From positions 1,178,001 through 1,242,000 of the forward strand of contig BCKC01000003.1 of assembly GCA_001600455.1 (NCBI GenBank): DNA of 64,000 nucleotides, in the 5' to 3' direction. The notes beneath the pieces are model-generated. The model was not told the DNA's origin and ran no database searches. It saw only the letters and a program-made list of their open reading frames with translations. The position numbers were made by a program, and so were the translations under genes. Of this stretch, positions 1 through 11,853 are shown one piece after another (within the stretch, counting starts at the first letter, position 1; the number at the start of each line of letters is the position of its first letter). The DNA is from Endocalyx cinctus. Lineage: Eukaryota > Ascomycota > Sordariomycetes > Amphisphaeriales > Apiosporaceae.

Positions 1-1
1 C

Positions 2-367
2 CTCCGGCACATGTCCCGGGGCGCCGCCATCGTCAACAACGCGAGCATCAACGCGTACATCGGACGGCCCGACCTGCTCGACTACACCTCCACCAAGGGA
101 GCCATCGTCTCCTTCACGCGCGGCCTCAGCAACCAGTACGTATCCAAGGGCATACGCGTCAACGCCGTCGCGCCGGGCCCCGTCTGGACCCCGCTCATAC
201 CGGCTACGATGACGGACGAGGCGCAGAAGTCGTTCACGAGCCCGATGGGCAGGCCGGCCCAGCCGAGCGAGGTCGCTTCTTGCGTCGTCTTTCTCGCGTC
301 GGCGGATGGGTCGGCCGTGAGCGGTCAGACTATTCACTGTAATGGGGGCACCATCGTGAACGGTTAG
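2..367 (+). CDS. SDR oxidoreductase, C-terminal part (5' end outside window)
   Basis: NAD(P)-dependent short-chain dehydrogenase/reductase, partial. The frame is open from base 2 and ends at TAG 365-367, giving about 121 residues. The catalytic Ser lies in the NNASINAY stretch and is followed by the YTSTK form of the YxxxK active site, then the VAPGPVWTPL cofactor/substrate loop and the C-terminal GQTIHCNGGTIVNG core. An NGG(x)VNG ending is typical of the bacterial and fungal glucose/ribitol-dehydrogenase-like SDRs, so a polyol or sugar substrate is possible but not shown. Third positions are strongly G/C, unlike most other genes here. The Rossmann nucleotide-binding Gly motif must lie upstream of the window. 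Family assignment is firm; substrate is unknown. Confidence 0.9.
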   Translation, partial: LRHMSRGAAIVNNASINAYIGRPDLLDYTSTKGAIVSFTRGLSNQYVSKGIRVNAVAPGPVWTPLIPATMTDEAQKSFTSPMGRPAQPSEVASCVVFLASADGSAVSGQTIHCNGGTIVNG

Positions 368-2159
368 TGCGATCGTCACAGCTGGAAGAGGGGGATATTT
401 GGGGTTGAGGCAGCGTGAAAATAAGGGTACAGATCGTATAGATCGGCGTGTACGAGTAGAAGTGCGATAAAGGGAAAAAAAAAAAGACTGTGTCAACGAG
501 GAGATCATGATTTCGAGAGATACTGCGGTGATTTATCGAAATATTGGTGGATATACTTTGACTAAATAATTTCAACGTAACCCAGATATCTGGTCTCTAT
601 TATTTTCAAGCCTACAACACATAGACAATGGAGTACGGTGTAGTGGCGAATGAGAATATCCTAGGTTCTGAGGAATGGGTAAATTATCATGCATACTCAC
701 GTGTTGACTTCGTACGTGAACGTACGGCAAAACGTCCACCCAATCAAGATCGCAGTTATCCCTTCTACCACTTCCTAGCCTCTAGTGTGCACAGTCTTAG
801 GAGACTTATAGTTAAATAATCAACCTAATGCTCGCAAAAGGGCGGACCTATCATAATTACCCGTCTCTCGAAGTTGATATAATCATATCTAACACCGCTT
901 TTCTTGTCCGCGGTACCCTCCTACCCTAATTGAGTTCAGAACATATAGCATCTCCAGTAGTCAACAGGAAACGTAACCAGAGTTTAATATTAATCACTGT
1001 CAGCTACCGAACCGGCAAATACTACAACGAGTGTCGCCAACATCTTCTTCTCCCTCACCCTCTCATCTTCTTCTCACTTACGCTGAATGCTTCTCTCTCT
1101 GTCCCCTTCTCTCTCAAATGACTATATCTTATTCCATACGAACGTTAAGAACTTCTTCACCTATAAGTCAAGAGAAAGAGATGAGATGACTGTAGAAACT
1201 AAAACCCATCGAGTGAGTAAGCATAAATCTCTAGGTTAAAATAGACACGAGCCCAGAGATGCTAAAGTAAGTAAGCGTGCAAATTTCCATCTAGGATGCT
1301 ATAAAATTCCCTCAATTCTTCTTTCCACCTAATTTCTCTACTGTTAACGTTGTAAAATACGAAAAAGCCCGTACACGAAGTCCGAAAAAAGTTGAGGACT
1401 TGTCAAATATCCTTTTGAAGTTTAATTGACACTGCTTATTCGAATGATTTTTTTTCTTTGGCTAACCTCCGCTGCTTACACTACTATGCAAGGTTATATT
1501 TGTGCATGTATACCATGCCAGACACGGAGAAAAAGGGACAAAGGAACCAAGATTGACTTTAACCTAGTAAGTACATAGGGGTATCGGTATCCGAGTATAC
1601 CTGACTGAAGCGGTAAGAAGCTTCAAGGAAAATACACCTCCAGATTCGTTTCATCGTCCAAGACTATCCCACGGCAGTACAAACATACATATTACTACAA
1701 CAATACAAGATCAAAGAGGTGTGCTTGATTTGAATTTGCAAACCTATCGTACTGTTTCTTCTTCCCTTACGGTCCAAACAGGTATGACGAGATCTGAGAG
1801 ACAAAGGAGATTCAAAGTTCTCGTTACTGTTTTGTTGACCAATACGGGTTGGGGGGGGTATTACACTTCATACAATAGTCTTCTCTAACTGTTCTGAATC
1901 CGTACTGATGCCCCTCGCTCGTCTCACGAGAGAGGGAAAGACAGCTGACTCGTTCCTCCTCCGAGTCCCAATTCTTCTCCTACCCATAGTCTATCCCTAG
2001 AAAATATGTTTTGTTATCTCGAGTATGAGCCGCCCACTAACTACGAGATAGGAAAGAAAAACTCAACAAGAGCACGGGTGTCAGATTTAATCAAGCCCTA
2101 GATTACCAGGCAGGGCGTGAAATCTCTTAAGCCGATCACTTTGTAGAAGTTGATAATAC
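368..2159. other. intergenic, no gene seen
   Basis: About 1.8 kb between two convergent genes (SDR and 4E-T-like). Only short open frames of low coding character occur (for example 628-819 and 930-1121). No RNA gene or mobile element was recognised. It probably holds the 3' untranslated ends of both neighbours. Confidence 0.6.
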
Positions 2160-4668
2160 TTAGTTTCGGCGGAAAGGAGCACCACCCTGAGGAGGCATTC
2201 CTCGTCCATCAAAGGCGAATGCTAAGGGTTCTGGAACGCCTTGAAACCCAGCCATGCCGGGCGGTGGCAGGAAGCCAGGCGGCGGCGGGCCACCAAAGAA
2301 GCCAGGTGGGGGAGGCATGTTCCGGGGTGGACCGGCCATTCCGTCACCGGGAGGAAACCCAGTCATAGGAAAATTGGGAGGGAAACCACCAGGCATAGGT
2401 CCATTGCGCGGGTTTCTGGCTAAACCCGGAGGAGGAATCATAGGTCGGCCGGGAGGGAGCTGCTGCCCACCTGGCTGCATCCATGCATTGGGGTGCACCT
2501 GATCTAAGCCAGGAGGACCTTGACGCTGCAAGATCTGAGTAGGTTGTTGTGGACGATTCTCGTGTTGGTGGTGCATCGGAACGTCGTCAAAAAAGCCCGG
2601 GAGACCGGTAGGTCGACCGCCTTGGTGTTGAGATGCGCTCCGTTCACGCGGATAGTCGGGCTCGCGATCGGGAGTCGGCGGAATATGTGCCGGTCTCGAG
2701 GGCTGAGGCATTCTCATAACCAGTTGCTCGTTCCTCTGCGGTTCCGGGGGCGGAGGAGGAGCACCTCTGGAGCTCTGCATAAGCGTCATGAGAAAGTCGT
2801 GGTTATCAGCGTTGTTTCGGCTAGGGGGCTGATCTGGTATCGAAACACCCTGGGCTTGACCGGGATGTCGGTTGATCAGGTCATGAAGCATCTGCTGCTC
2901 TGGGCGCATTGATGCGTAATGGGCATTCTGGATCGGCCGAGAAGCTGCCACGTCGTGACCCTTAAAGGGTGGTTCCCGGGCAACGGGTTCCTCACGACGT
3001 TCTTGACCATAGGGTGGGTACGGTCCGGGAGACGTAATCGTGCTTTTCGGCGTGTAATCCTGGGCCGGCGGGGGAGGTTCGGCAAAGCCTCCTGCGGATG
3101 GTGGAGTGGAAGCCTGTAGTGTTTGCTTCTGCAGCTTCTGTAATAAAGCCTGGAATGCGATCTTCTCGGCATTATCCGACTGCTGATGAGCCCCTGCCAT
3201 GGCAAGTAGTGGGTTAAGTTCACTTGGTGGGGCGGCCGCTGGCGTTGGCGGCTCCGTCTGACGGCGAGTTTCTTCCTGAGAAGAAAAGAAGTTTTGGAAT
3301 CGGGAGCCGGTCTTTCCCTTGGTCGAAGGAGCCGCGCTTTCCTTGGCGGTGTCGGTCGCATTTCCTTGCGATTCCATGCTGGGCTTCTGCCCAAAGGCGG
3401 CAAAGAATTTGTCTTGTCCCAGCTCAATAGAAGGCGTCGATTTTACCTTTGACTTATCAGATTCGACCTTCTCTTGCTGGACTGGCTTCTCGGCGGCCGG
3501 CGCTGGAGCTGGCTCTGCCTTTGAAGCAGTTTTGTTTTTCATCGATTCCATGAATTTCTTGAAATCTTCCTGCGTATGCGATTGGGTTTGCTCTTCCAAA
3601 GGTTCATCGAGCCACTCCGGCTCACGCTCCTGGCGCTGATCCCGATCTCGATCCCATCTTCGTTCAAACACCCTTTCCCTGGGTTTTTCGTTATGCAGGT
3701 CTCCATGATCATCCGATGGCTTCTCTCTCCAGCTCTTGGACCTGTCAAAGCGCTCCCGAGTCTGCGGATTGTCGGTATTGCCATCCCTGGTCCAGGGCTG
3801 TTCGGTTTTGTTTCGGGGCAGACCATTGCGGCGAGGTCGCTCGCCGTCGTCACCATCCTTCTCTTTAGAGAATTCACCAAAGGTACGACGAGGCCTGTCA
3901 TTATTTTCGCGATCATCCTGGTCGCGAGGCCGACGATCTCCACCAAAGCGATCAGGTCGATCTCCCATGCGACCGTGGAAGCGCTCGGCCCCATCATGAC
4001 CAAAACTCTTACGAGGTTTGACAGTACTCCAACCATCGCTGTCTTGGTCACCATCACCTCGTCGTCTAAAGTTGTTCCTGCCGTCTCGGTCGCGGTCACG
4101 ATCACGATCACGAAAGCGGTCAGAATTGTCGGTATCTCCGTTTCGAGTACGGAAATTGAAGCGATCCCTAGTGTCGTTTTCTTTGTCTTTGTAGGTTTTA
4201 TCGGAATCGAATGGCTTGGAGCCTCGCGATGACAAGGTAGCGGAGGAGAAGGTAGTTCGAGGAGGGCCAAGGACGATATCATCGGGATCTGGAAAAGATT
4301 TTTACTGTTATTAGCCATATTACTTCTCATTACAATAAATATGGATGGGGATAGGTATGTATCAAACATACTTGCGTTGTTTCGAGACATGTGTCTGTCA
4401 ACTCCTGCACGACGATTGCTGTGTTCTAGTAGATTGCCATCATTGTTTCGGGTTCTTTCCATATTATTCTTGTTTCCTTGATTGTTGCGAAAAGCCTCGG
4501 GCGGTGGTCTGATATAATTGATAAATTAGCATTGCGTCATTCCTCTAGTATGAATAGCGATGCAACATACCCCATCCATTCTTCCGCTGGAGGAAGAACG
4601 TTTGGTCTAACGCATAGCGGAGACTCGCGCAGATATAGAAGCGCCTCTACATCGTAACGAATTGCCAT
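2160..4668 (-). CDS. 4E-T-like eIF4E-binding protein, 787 aa, 3 exons
   Basis: Likely translational repressor / mRNA decay adaptor that binds the cap-binding protein eIF4E. Exons (minus strand) are 4668-4571, 4508-4372 and 4288-2160; introns start GTATGT and end CAG, and phases close to 788 codons. The N-terminus carries Y5-D-V-E-A-L10-L11, an exact YxxxxLphi eIF4E-binding motif in the context RYDVEALLYLRESPL, like RYxxxELLxI of animal 4E-T. An Arg/Asp-rich region follows (residues about 130-300, including an RD dipeptide run near 137-147), then EPEW at about 301-304; animal 4E-T has an EPEWF motif in its Cup-homology region. The C-terminal half is disordered and rich in Pro, Gln, Gly and Met. 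There is no folded catalytic domain. Similarity to 4E-T is judged from motifs and order, not from a search. Confidence 0.72.
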
Positions 4669-6186
4669 AGCATCAAAGATATATGCGGATATGATTATGT
4701 CGCACGAGAAATAATGATCATGTGAGATAGAAGATGAAGAAAAGGGACGATGGGTGTATATTTGGCAATTGAAGCCAAGATATAGACGCTATCAGTTTAG
4801 AGATGTGATCTTTTTATTAACACGAGGCTGATGAGAATTATCGCAGAGGGAAATATAATATTGTTGGGTATTTGGTGGGACAAGAGAAGAAGCTTCAGCG
4901 TGATTAGTGAAGGATTTGGGTTTTTGTTATGTAGAACAGTAGCAGCTGTAGATGCCTCCTTGATATTAAAAAGCTTTTCAATAAAACATCAAACAGGACA
5001 ACTGATAATTGAAAGAAGTAGAAAAGATGTTTAATGAAGTACGGTTGGGTGAAGATGGTTGTGGAGGATGTGAGTGAGAGAGTGTGTATTTGGATATGTA
5101 TGTGTTGGATGGTGGATGGTGGATGGTGGATGAATACTTAGTAACCTAGGTTAGGTAAATAGTGCGTGCAGTGGCCCAAATGTGTATGTGTATGGTATAC
5201 CTATGGACCAGTGGACCAGTGGACTTATGTGGGTGCGTAGTAGAAAGAAGTTAGTGGAATAATTGAAGGAATACTACGTGTAAATAGTTTTTTAACCTAG
5301 TATCTTTCACCTACAGCATACATATAACATATAACAATAAGTAAGGTAGGAAAAAAAAAAGGTGAATGGGATAATAGAATAATGAGATACAATGATACGA
5401 ATAAATATAAGTAATGAGAATGAGAATGAGAATGGGAACAAGAATGAGGATAAGTATAATATGATAGTTAATATGATAATATAACAATATAAAAATGTGT
5501 TGGTTAATTGTATATTTGTATATCTAACGATGATGATGTCCTTTTATTTTAAAATTTTTTCAATATTATTCTCTTCTCTCTCTCTTTCCCCCCTAATATA
5601 ATAAGGCTAGAAGACAAGATAGACAAATACCTAGGTAATTGATAGGTAATAACCTTGGAACATAATCCATGGATATCAATGAGTTCTTAAAAGCTTGCTT
5701 GCCTAAAACCTGTACTGTATTAACGCAGTTAATTATTGCAAATAAACTACGGAGTACAAATCAGGCTTATTATTTCCTTGCTAATCTGCAAAGTATTCAG
5801 GTGTTCAGGTGACAAAAATGATGAATTAATTGAATAATTGAATAATATCACCTGTGCCGTCATCAGATAGGCTGATTTAGGTACCTAAAAATCAAAACCA
5901 ACACGCTGGACAAGGACAGCCTAGGACAGCCTGATCAACCTAATCTAGTCAACGAACAGGTAGTGTAGATATATATGGTCTGTGCTCATCTGTGACGTTA
6001 TTTTTTTCTACACATAATATTTATATTATCTTTTATCCTTATCGTTCCTTCTTATCGCCTAGGTGACAGGCAGAACAGGGTGATAACCCTACCTGCCAGC
6101 TGCGCTGCCTACCTAACCCAAGCAACCCAAGTACCTAACCTACAATAAATACCCTTCAGAGTATTAGGTATAATTCAACTCACCTA
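4669..6186. other. intergenic, AT-rich, short repeats
   Basis: About 1.5 kb of promoter side of the 4E-T-like gene and 3' side of the DUF3176 gene. It holds a 7-nt tandem repeat at 5107-5132, an AATGAG-type run near 5413-5435, one TACCTAGGTA (5628-5637), one ATCCATGGAT (5665-5674) and one TACGGAGTA (5748-5756). No convincing gene. Confidence 0.6.
5107..5132 (+). repeat. tandem repeat, 7-nt unit GGATGGT, about 3.7 copies
   Basis: Consecutive perfect copies of GGATGGT seen directly in AT-rich intergenic DNA. A microsatellite-like slip repeat. Confidence 0.9.
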
Positions 6187-8443
6187 TCAAGATGTTCTAA
6201 TAAAACTCAATTCTTCCGTATCATCCAGTAACATGACTGACATGTTCTTGATATCTTTTTCCAGAGCTTCGGGGCTTCTCGCCGTAGCATGACCCGGCCC
6301 CCATCCTTCCAACCTATAGAAGAGCAAGGACAGGTTGCTGCTCTTCCAGGGAGGCGGCAAGTGATCACTTGTTTTAACGATACTATACAGAAGCAGCCCA
6401 ACGCTCAGTACCGCCAGGGTAACAGGTAAGGCTAGCCAGCCCCAATGAACTTCCACGTAAACTTCTACTTCTACGTCCGATGTAGATTCCTCTGGCTCTC
6501 GCTCTGTACAATCATCCAGGCTATCCTGGATTACTTCCGTTAGCCTCTCGGCCATTATCTGTGTCGTTTGATTAAAGTCATCGGCCAAAGAAAGCTGCCA
6601 GGCCACCAGTTGAGGTATCGTGATTTTTTTCAGAAAATAAGGTCCAGTGTCAGGGCCCCACTCTGCCTTGAAAATACGAGCTAGATTCTCGGCCAGCTGG
6701 GATATCTCACCCGAGTTCACCTGGTACGTCATCGTAGAGGAGGATATATTGAGATCCAACATATTTGGTGTCCCGTCCAAATTCGGTGGGTTGGTTGCTT
6801 CTATTATAGTGAGGGGATTCCCGGTTTGTTCTGGTATTGTAGCAGCAACCCCTTTCGTCGTCTCGTCAACCTGTTTATATATCTTTTCACAAAGCTGAAA
6901 TTTGCATTGCCAAAATATAGGCTTAGGAATGGTTAGTTCTTTGTTAGGAAACGTTGGCGTATATTGCACTCCTTTCATACGAGTCAAGCTGGTCTGTGAT
7001 CCATTCTCTTGTGACGTTTTGTTCCAAGTCGAGACTGCCGAAGAATTCCATATTGTGAATATAAATTTATCAGCTTTCTTCGGGACATTATCTTCATTCC
7101 CTGAAATTGGCTGGCCGGGTTCTAATAAAAATTCGCACGGATGGAACCCGAGCTCCCGATCGGATAACTCTTTAGAGTTATCGCGACTTTTTCGTTTATC
7201 ATTCGAGCAATTCGGTGGTGGGTTGATTTTTCCACACGCGGAACAAATCCCTAACTTTGGCATTTTGTCTGGAGTATCGCTGGTGGGCTGGAGTATGGAA
7301 GGGGGTACGACTGGCTCAAAAAGCGCACGCGCAATTGCCGTATCTATGCGCTCCTGTAGAGTAGAACCTACAGGTCGTGTTTTTGGATCAGCATGCTTTT
7401 CTCTCGAAAATAGATCGATCGTCTCAAATATTTATGTTGTGTTATAACACTCTGTGGGATGCCCCTACAAATCACGAATCTTTTTTTAACTCGGCCATAA
7501 GTCAGAAGGACTTTGTCTCCTAGCTTCTATCCTTCATTTTGATACCACCCCTTCAAATACGAGAGGCAGACTTACCACTAGGAAATATCCTATTTTTGCC
7601 GCAAAGATTACCCGTTAAGTTGTAAGCAAGAATCTCCGGCGCCGAACCGTTTCGATCTGGCGGTACGACGCGCGCGGGGAACGTGAAAACCAGCTGGGTG
7701 AACGGATCGACGAGCAGCGTCCCGATAACGACGACGGCGGCCAGCGACGCGAGCGGCATCTTCGCCCGCAGCCTGCACAAAAGCTTGACCGCGCCCGAGG
7801 GTCCCCGTCCGGCGTCGTCGAACGCCTGGAAGTCCGCGAGCGGGTTCGGCTTCCCCCGGAAATGGCGCCATTTCATCCGGCTCAGCACCTGGGCGGCGAT
7901 CGCGGCCAGCGACGCCTTGGCCAGCGTCGTGACGAACGAGACCGCCGCCGTCGGCCCTATCCTCCACCCCCACGCGCCCAGCGGCTTGTCGTCGGCGTGC
8001 GCGAGGATGCCGACGACGGCCCCCGTCGCGGCTAGGCTCAGCAGACACGCCAGGATTTCCCACTTCCAGTACCAGATTCGGCCGATGCCGCGGATACGCC
8101 GCATCATCGGGATGCGCTCCTCTCCTAACCCGTATACCTGGCCTCCGGGGCCGTTGCGGTAGGCGATACTGTCGGACGAAAACCTGACGGGGTTTCTATC
8201 GAGATCGCCGTCGTGTCCGCCGAATGGGTTAGGTGGCTCGTCGATCCGAGTTCTCGAGAACCGTTCGGGGTCCTCCCCGATCCAGTGAGGCGAATTGAAA
8301 TGCAGAGGTACCGGTTCGTGGATTTCGGTCCCGCTTAGATCAGATACTACGCTATAACCATCCCCCTCTCCTCCTTTCCCAATCCTCCTTCCAGGGGATT
8401 GGGAGTCGCCACTGTCGCTTAGGGTGCTGACGCTATCCGCCAT
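6187..8443 (-). CDS. DUF3176 family membrane protein, 682 aa, 2 exons
   Basis: Fungal integral membrane protein of the DUF3176 type; molecular function unknown. Exons are 8443-7576 and 7367-6187; a 208-nt intron (GTAAGT..TAG, branch-like GCTGATC near the acceptor) restores the frame to 683 codons. The first in-frame ATG is at 8443. Cytosolic N-terminus about 1-122, then the family signature WYWKWEILACLLSLAA with three membrane spans (about 124-148, 162-186, 228-256), separated by RxxPLADFQAFDDAGRGP (about 197-215), which is diagnostic. A large predicted outer loop with several N-x-S/T sites follows (about 257-597), including LGICSAC. A fourth span lies at about 598-620, then a soluble tail. 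The usual upstream CxTGNC motif of the loop is not apparent. Exon 1 is markedly GC-rich and exon 2 AT-rich. Confidence 0.85.
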
Positions 8444-11400
8444 GAGGGGCTCGGGCGACGACGACGTTTGGGATATGTACACGTTGGAAACTGGCAATTT
8501 ACCAGGAAGTATTATCTATCGAAAAGATAGAGCATCGGAGTCTTCTTATATATGTGTGTCTCTATGTCTTTCTCGATCTCGGAGCCTTGATTTTAGACCC
8601 CACGTAGACATTGGGGGCCAGAGGCTGAAGATTCAGCCTACTACATAAAATATATAGAGATACCCCAAAATGAAACAATCCTGACGAATCTGCACAAAAA
8701 AATGTAACCTTCTTTGACAATCAACACCGGTTTCGAGGTGGTACGAAAGGCGTCTCTTACCTAAATCTTGTTTACGATGGTTCAACGAAGAGTCTAAATA
8801 AAGAAATTACAGAGCCTCGGGACCTATCCGGCCGTTTCAAGCTGCTTTGAGTGTGAATATAATACAAAAGCTGCTCATCCCCGTCACACTTGTATATTAG
8901 TTTTGAAACCTAACTAGGTTCGGGATATTCTTTTCGTTGGTATTTTATTTACATGAGATGTTTAAGGCTTGGAATTGGAAAAAAAAAAAAAAAGATAAAA
9001 ATCCTTTTTGGATGCTAGAGCATAGCCACCGCATTAGCAAAAGTGCCATCCGATGGTCTGACGACGTCACCGAATTATGCTTGGCCGTCCTTCATATTCT
9101 TCTTCTGAGAAGAATATCGCAGTCTAAAAAGGGGCTTTCAGACAAGTAGTGTTTTTGCTGGTGAAGATATTATTACCGTAGGTAAACCTCCTCCGTGGAA
9201 TTAAGTCGGGCCACTTGAATAATTTTCTATGGGATCAAACTCTCCTATAGCCTTGTCTTTGCCTAATGTAATTTGACGGCCAGGCCTTCCCCATATGGCA
9301 TGTTTTAAAGAACCTATATCTAATGTCATTGCGGGATACGTTAAGGAGGTAGGTTCATTCGACCTTTTGACTAGGAAATAAGAAGAAATATCCCCCTTTC
9401 TGCCTCCCAAATCTGAAATCGAGATGAGTGAGAGCGTCTGGTATGCTGTGTCAAGCTTCACGTATCGTCTGATTTGAATGTGGTGGCTCCGAAGGCGAAA
9501 AAGTGGAGAATTGTTTATGGCTAATAGCAAATAACTGCGTCCGACTGGGTAGAAGACCTGAGAGACTCGGGCATAGCCCCTCGGGAGACTCGGGGGCGTA
9601 TTTATCACGTGGTATAGGTGACACCAACGGTGAGATCTGCCCTAGCGAACCCTCACCAAGCGCGAAGATTTGCATAAGCCATCATACCAGTATCCCCTCG
9701 AGACAAGAAGTTGTGTCTGAAGGGAATATGCATACTCTGGATAAGTGTCTTACCAAGCTTCTACATACAGACGTTGTAAATATTATGAATTCAGAAGACA
9801 CAATTGGCTGGCTACACTAGATTGTAAAAATTAGTATACACCCATTTGAACTAGTCAAAGTCAACTGTTTATTGTTACGAACCACACAGCCCGAAGGCTA
9901 TGCGAGCCACCAGCACCGGCGATAGGAATGTTATCAGTTTAAGTTCATACTTAGGCCATAGGTTCAAACCCCATTCATCAACACTACCCCGCCGTAGTCA
10001 AGGTCGTAACATTTTGGTGATATTTGGCCAGTACGCGAATTATTCTGAGCACCACCGACCGGTGTCGTACAAGTCGAACACAGAAACGGCAGTCGTAAGG
10101 CGCAGAATTACTCTTTCCAACATACCGTCTCCTCATACTTTTCCTATAACTATTCTTCCACCGCGCTCGGAAACTTCACTATCTACAGCGTATGGGCTAC
10201 ATTAATTAACATCCAATAACTTAAACTTTCAAGCATTATCTAATATATTAAGAAATAAAAAAAAAAGAGAAAAGAGAAAAGACAAAAGACAAAAGACAAA
10301 AGAGAAAAGAGAAAAGAGAAAAAGGAAGATAGGCGAAGAATAGATATTTACCTGGCAGCTTAGCAGCTTGGGTCATGATTAGTCGGAATAATATACAGAG
10401 TACTCCGTAGAAGAACAAAGATTCGAGAATATCCGAATCGGGAAAGGGGGAGGTTTATGGAGTTAGTATAATAGGTTACCCTGTAGAGATGGTCGGATTA
10501 AGCTTATTTATAGAGCTAATTTAGAGGGGCACTAAGTGAGTGACTGAGGCTATCTAGCCCATTAAAAATAAAATGAAACAACTCGAATATTTCACTTAAA
10601 CTTACTACCTTCAATGATACATTTTAACTTAATATAATGAGTTGTTAAAAAAAAAAAAACTTGAATAAAATTATTTATTATCCCAATATTATTATTTTTT
10701 TTTTTAAAAAAAAAACTCTCCTAATTTTTCAGGCCTTTTAAAGGTATATATGTAATATGTTAAAACCAACTAATTTGGTCTTCAGGGCTATGTAATTAGT
10801 ATAATATCTGACTCCCCACTAGGACCTGTCCCGTTGAAACTATGTACCTAGGCTAGGTAGTAGTAGATAGTGTACCTAGTGAATTAAATGTCCAAATTCA
10901 AAGAATGGATTGATGTATGTATATGCATGATATGACGTAAGTTGCTGAAGGGGTCAAATAACGAGTTACAGTTTTGTAAGAACTACATGAAAATATCCAA
11001 TCAATAAGAACCAATGAGCTAGGGAACACATTATTAACAGTCCAGAGCCATTTAAGACAGTACATACCGAATTTTACTATCCAGCTATCCGGAATAGGAA
11101 TTATATGCTTGTACTGCTAGGTTGGTATAATGCACCAGTAGCCCTATCAAACCGCCAAGAAATCTATAAACGCCGAACGTCCAACACCAACTCTTGTACG
11201 GGAGGTGAGCTTGCAGCCCACAGAACGTCCCGAGTTTACAATTTTTACTGTGTTACACGGAAAAGATAAAAGATAAGAAAACGACAGGGGTTTTTAAAGA
11301 TGATTCCGTGGAGGCGTGTAGAAGAACCTTCGTAAACTCAGGCATACCTGCCCCACCTTCCAATTTCCAACATGCGCGCTCAAGCCGAAATTGTGATAGA

Positions 11401-11499
11401 GACATATCAATCGTTAAGATCGAGAGGCACGTTAAATAGAGCCATTGATCTTATGGTTTAAACGACGGCCATTGTTGTTTTCTTGTAGATCTAGGATGG
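8444..11499. other. intergenic, no supportable gene
   Basis: About 3 kb. Open frames at 9201-9608 (-) and 9503-9820 (+) overlap each other, lack recognisable motifs and have no splice-supported extension, so I leave them uncalled; they could be a decayed sequence. A purine 7-mer tandem lies at 10265-10324, TACTCCGTA at 10401-10409, and homopolymer A/T runs near 10640-10710. Confidence 0.5.
10265..10324 (+). repeat. tandem repeat of AGAGAAA / AGACAAA 7-mers
   Basis: About eight consecutive 7-nt purine-rich units, alternating AGAGAAA and AGACAAA, seen directly. Low-complexity intergenic repeat. Confidence 0.85.
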
Positions 11500-11853
11500 T
11501 CATCTAGACGGCAGCGCATCTGAGCTTGAAGCAGAATGTGATGGCCTTGTGTTGTAGTGGTTAATGTTCAAATGGTTGATATAGAACTGGTACTGTGGTG
11601 GATAATGCTGTGGAAGATGGTTTTGTGGTGGATGATATTGTGGTAGTAATTGAAGTCCGATATCTTGGTTAGCTGGGAAGATAAATATTGTTAGATTTCC
11701 CAAGTGTAGGCTTCGCTGATATTGAGCTCAAAAATACGTACCGACTCTTCTGGTTTCTCTCATCCTCGCAAGTTGCCAAATAGCTAAGGAAACCGTAGGG
11801 ATGCCTATGACTAATGTAACGATGCCGACAATAGTTTCGTTTGATAAAGCCAT
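11500..11853 (-). CDS. small single-pass membrane protein, 94 aa, 2 exons
   Basis: Unrecognised small protein found by splicing. Exon 1 is 11853-11742 (37 codons plus 1 nt), the intron 11741-11673 (69 nt, GTACGT..CCCAG) and exon 2 11672-11500, giving exactly 95 codons. The N-terminal part starts MALSNETIVGIVTLVIG and forms one hydrophobic span (about residues 8-28), followed by a positive cluster (ARMRETRR, about 29-36): a signal-anchor arrangement with the basic side in the cytosol. The C-terminal tail is rich in His, Pro, Gln, Asn and Tyr, with short QYHPPQ-like repeats (about 45-62). Small fungal proteins with a similar short N-terminal helix exist, but I cannot name a family. The phase-perfect intron and the membrane-span-plus-charge pattern support a real gene. 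Confidence 0.6.

Noticed and set aside
3539..4232. Long frames in both directions within the 4E-T-like gene
   Set aside because: Shadows of the Arg/Asp repeat region; only the minus-strand exon frame matches family motifs and splices in phase.
9201..9820. Overlapping open frames on both strands (135 and 105 codons)
   Set aside because: No domain, no splice extension and ordinary composition; two long opposite frames over the same bases suggest chance or a decayed sequence.
9955..9975. GGTTCAAACCCC resembling a tRNA T-loop
   Set aside because: Flanking bases do not form a T-stem, and no acceptor or anticodon stem can be drawn around it.
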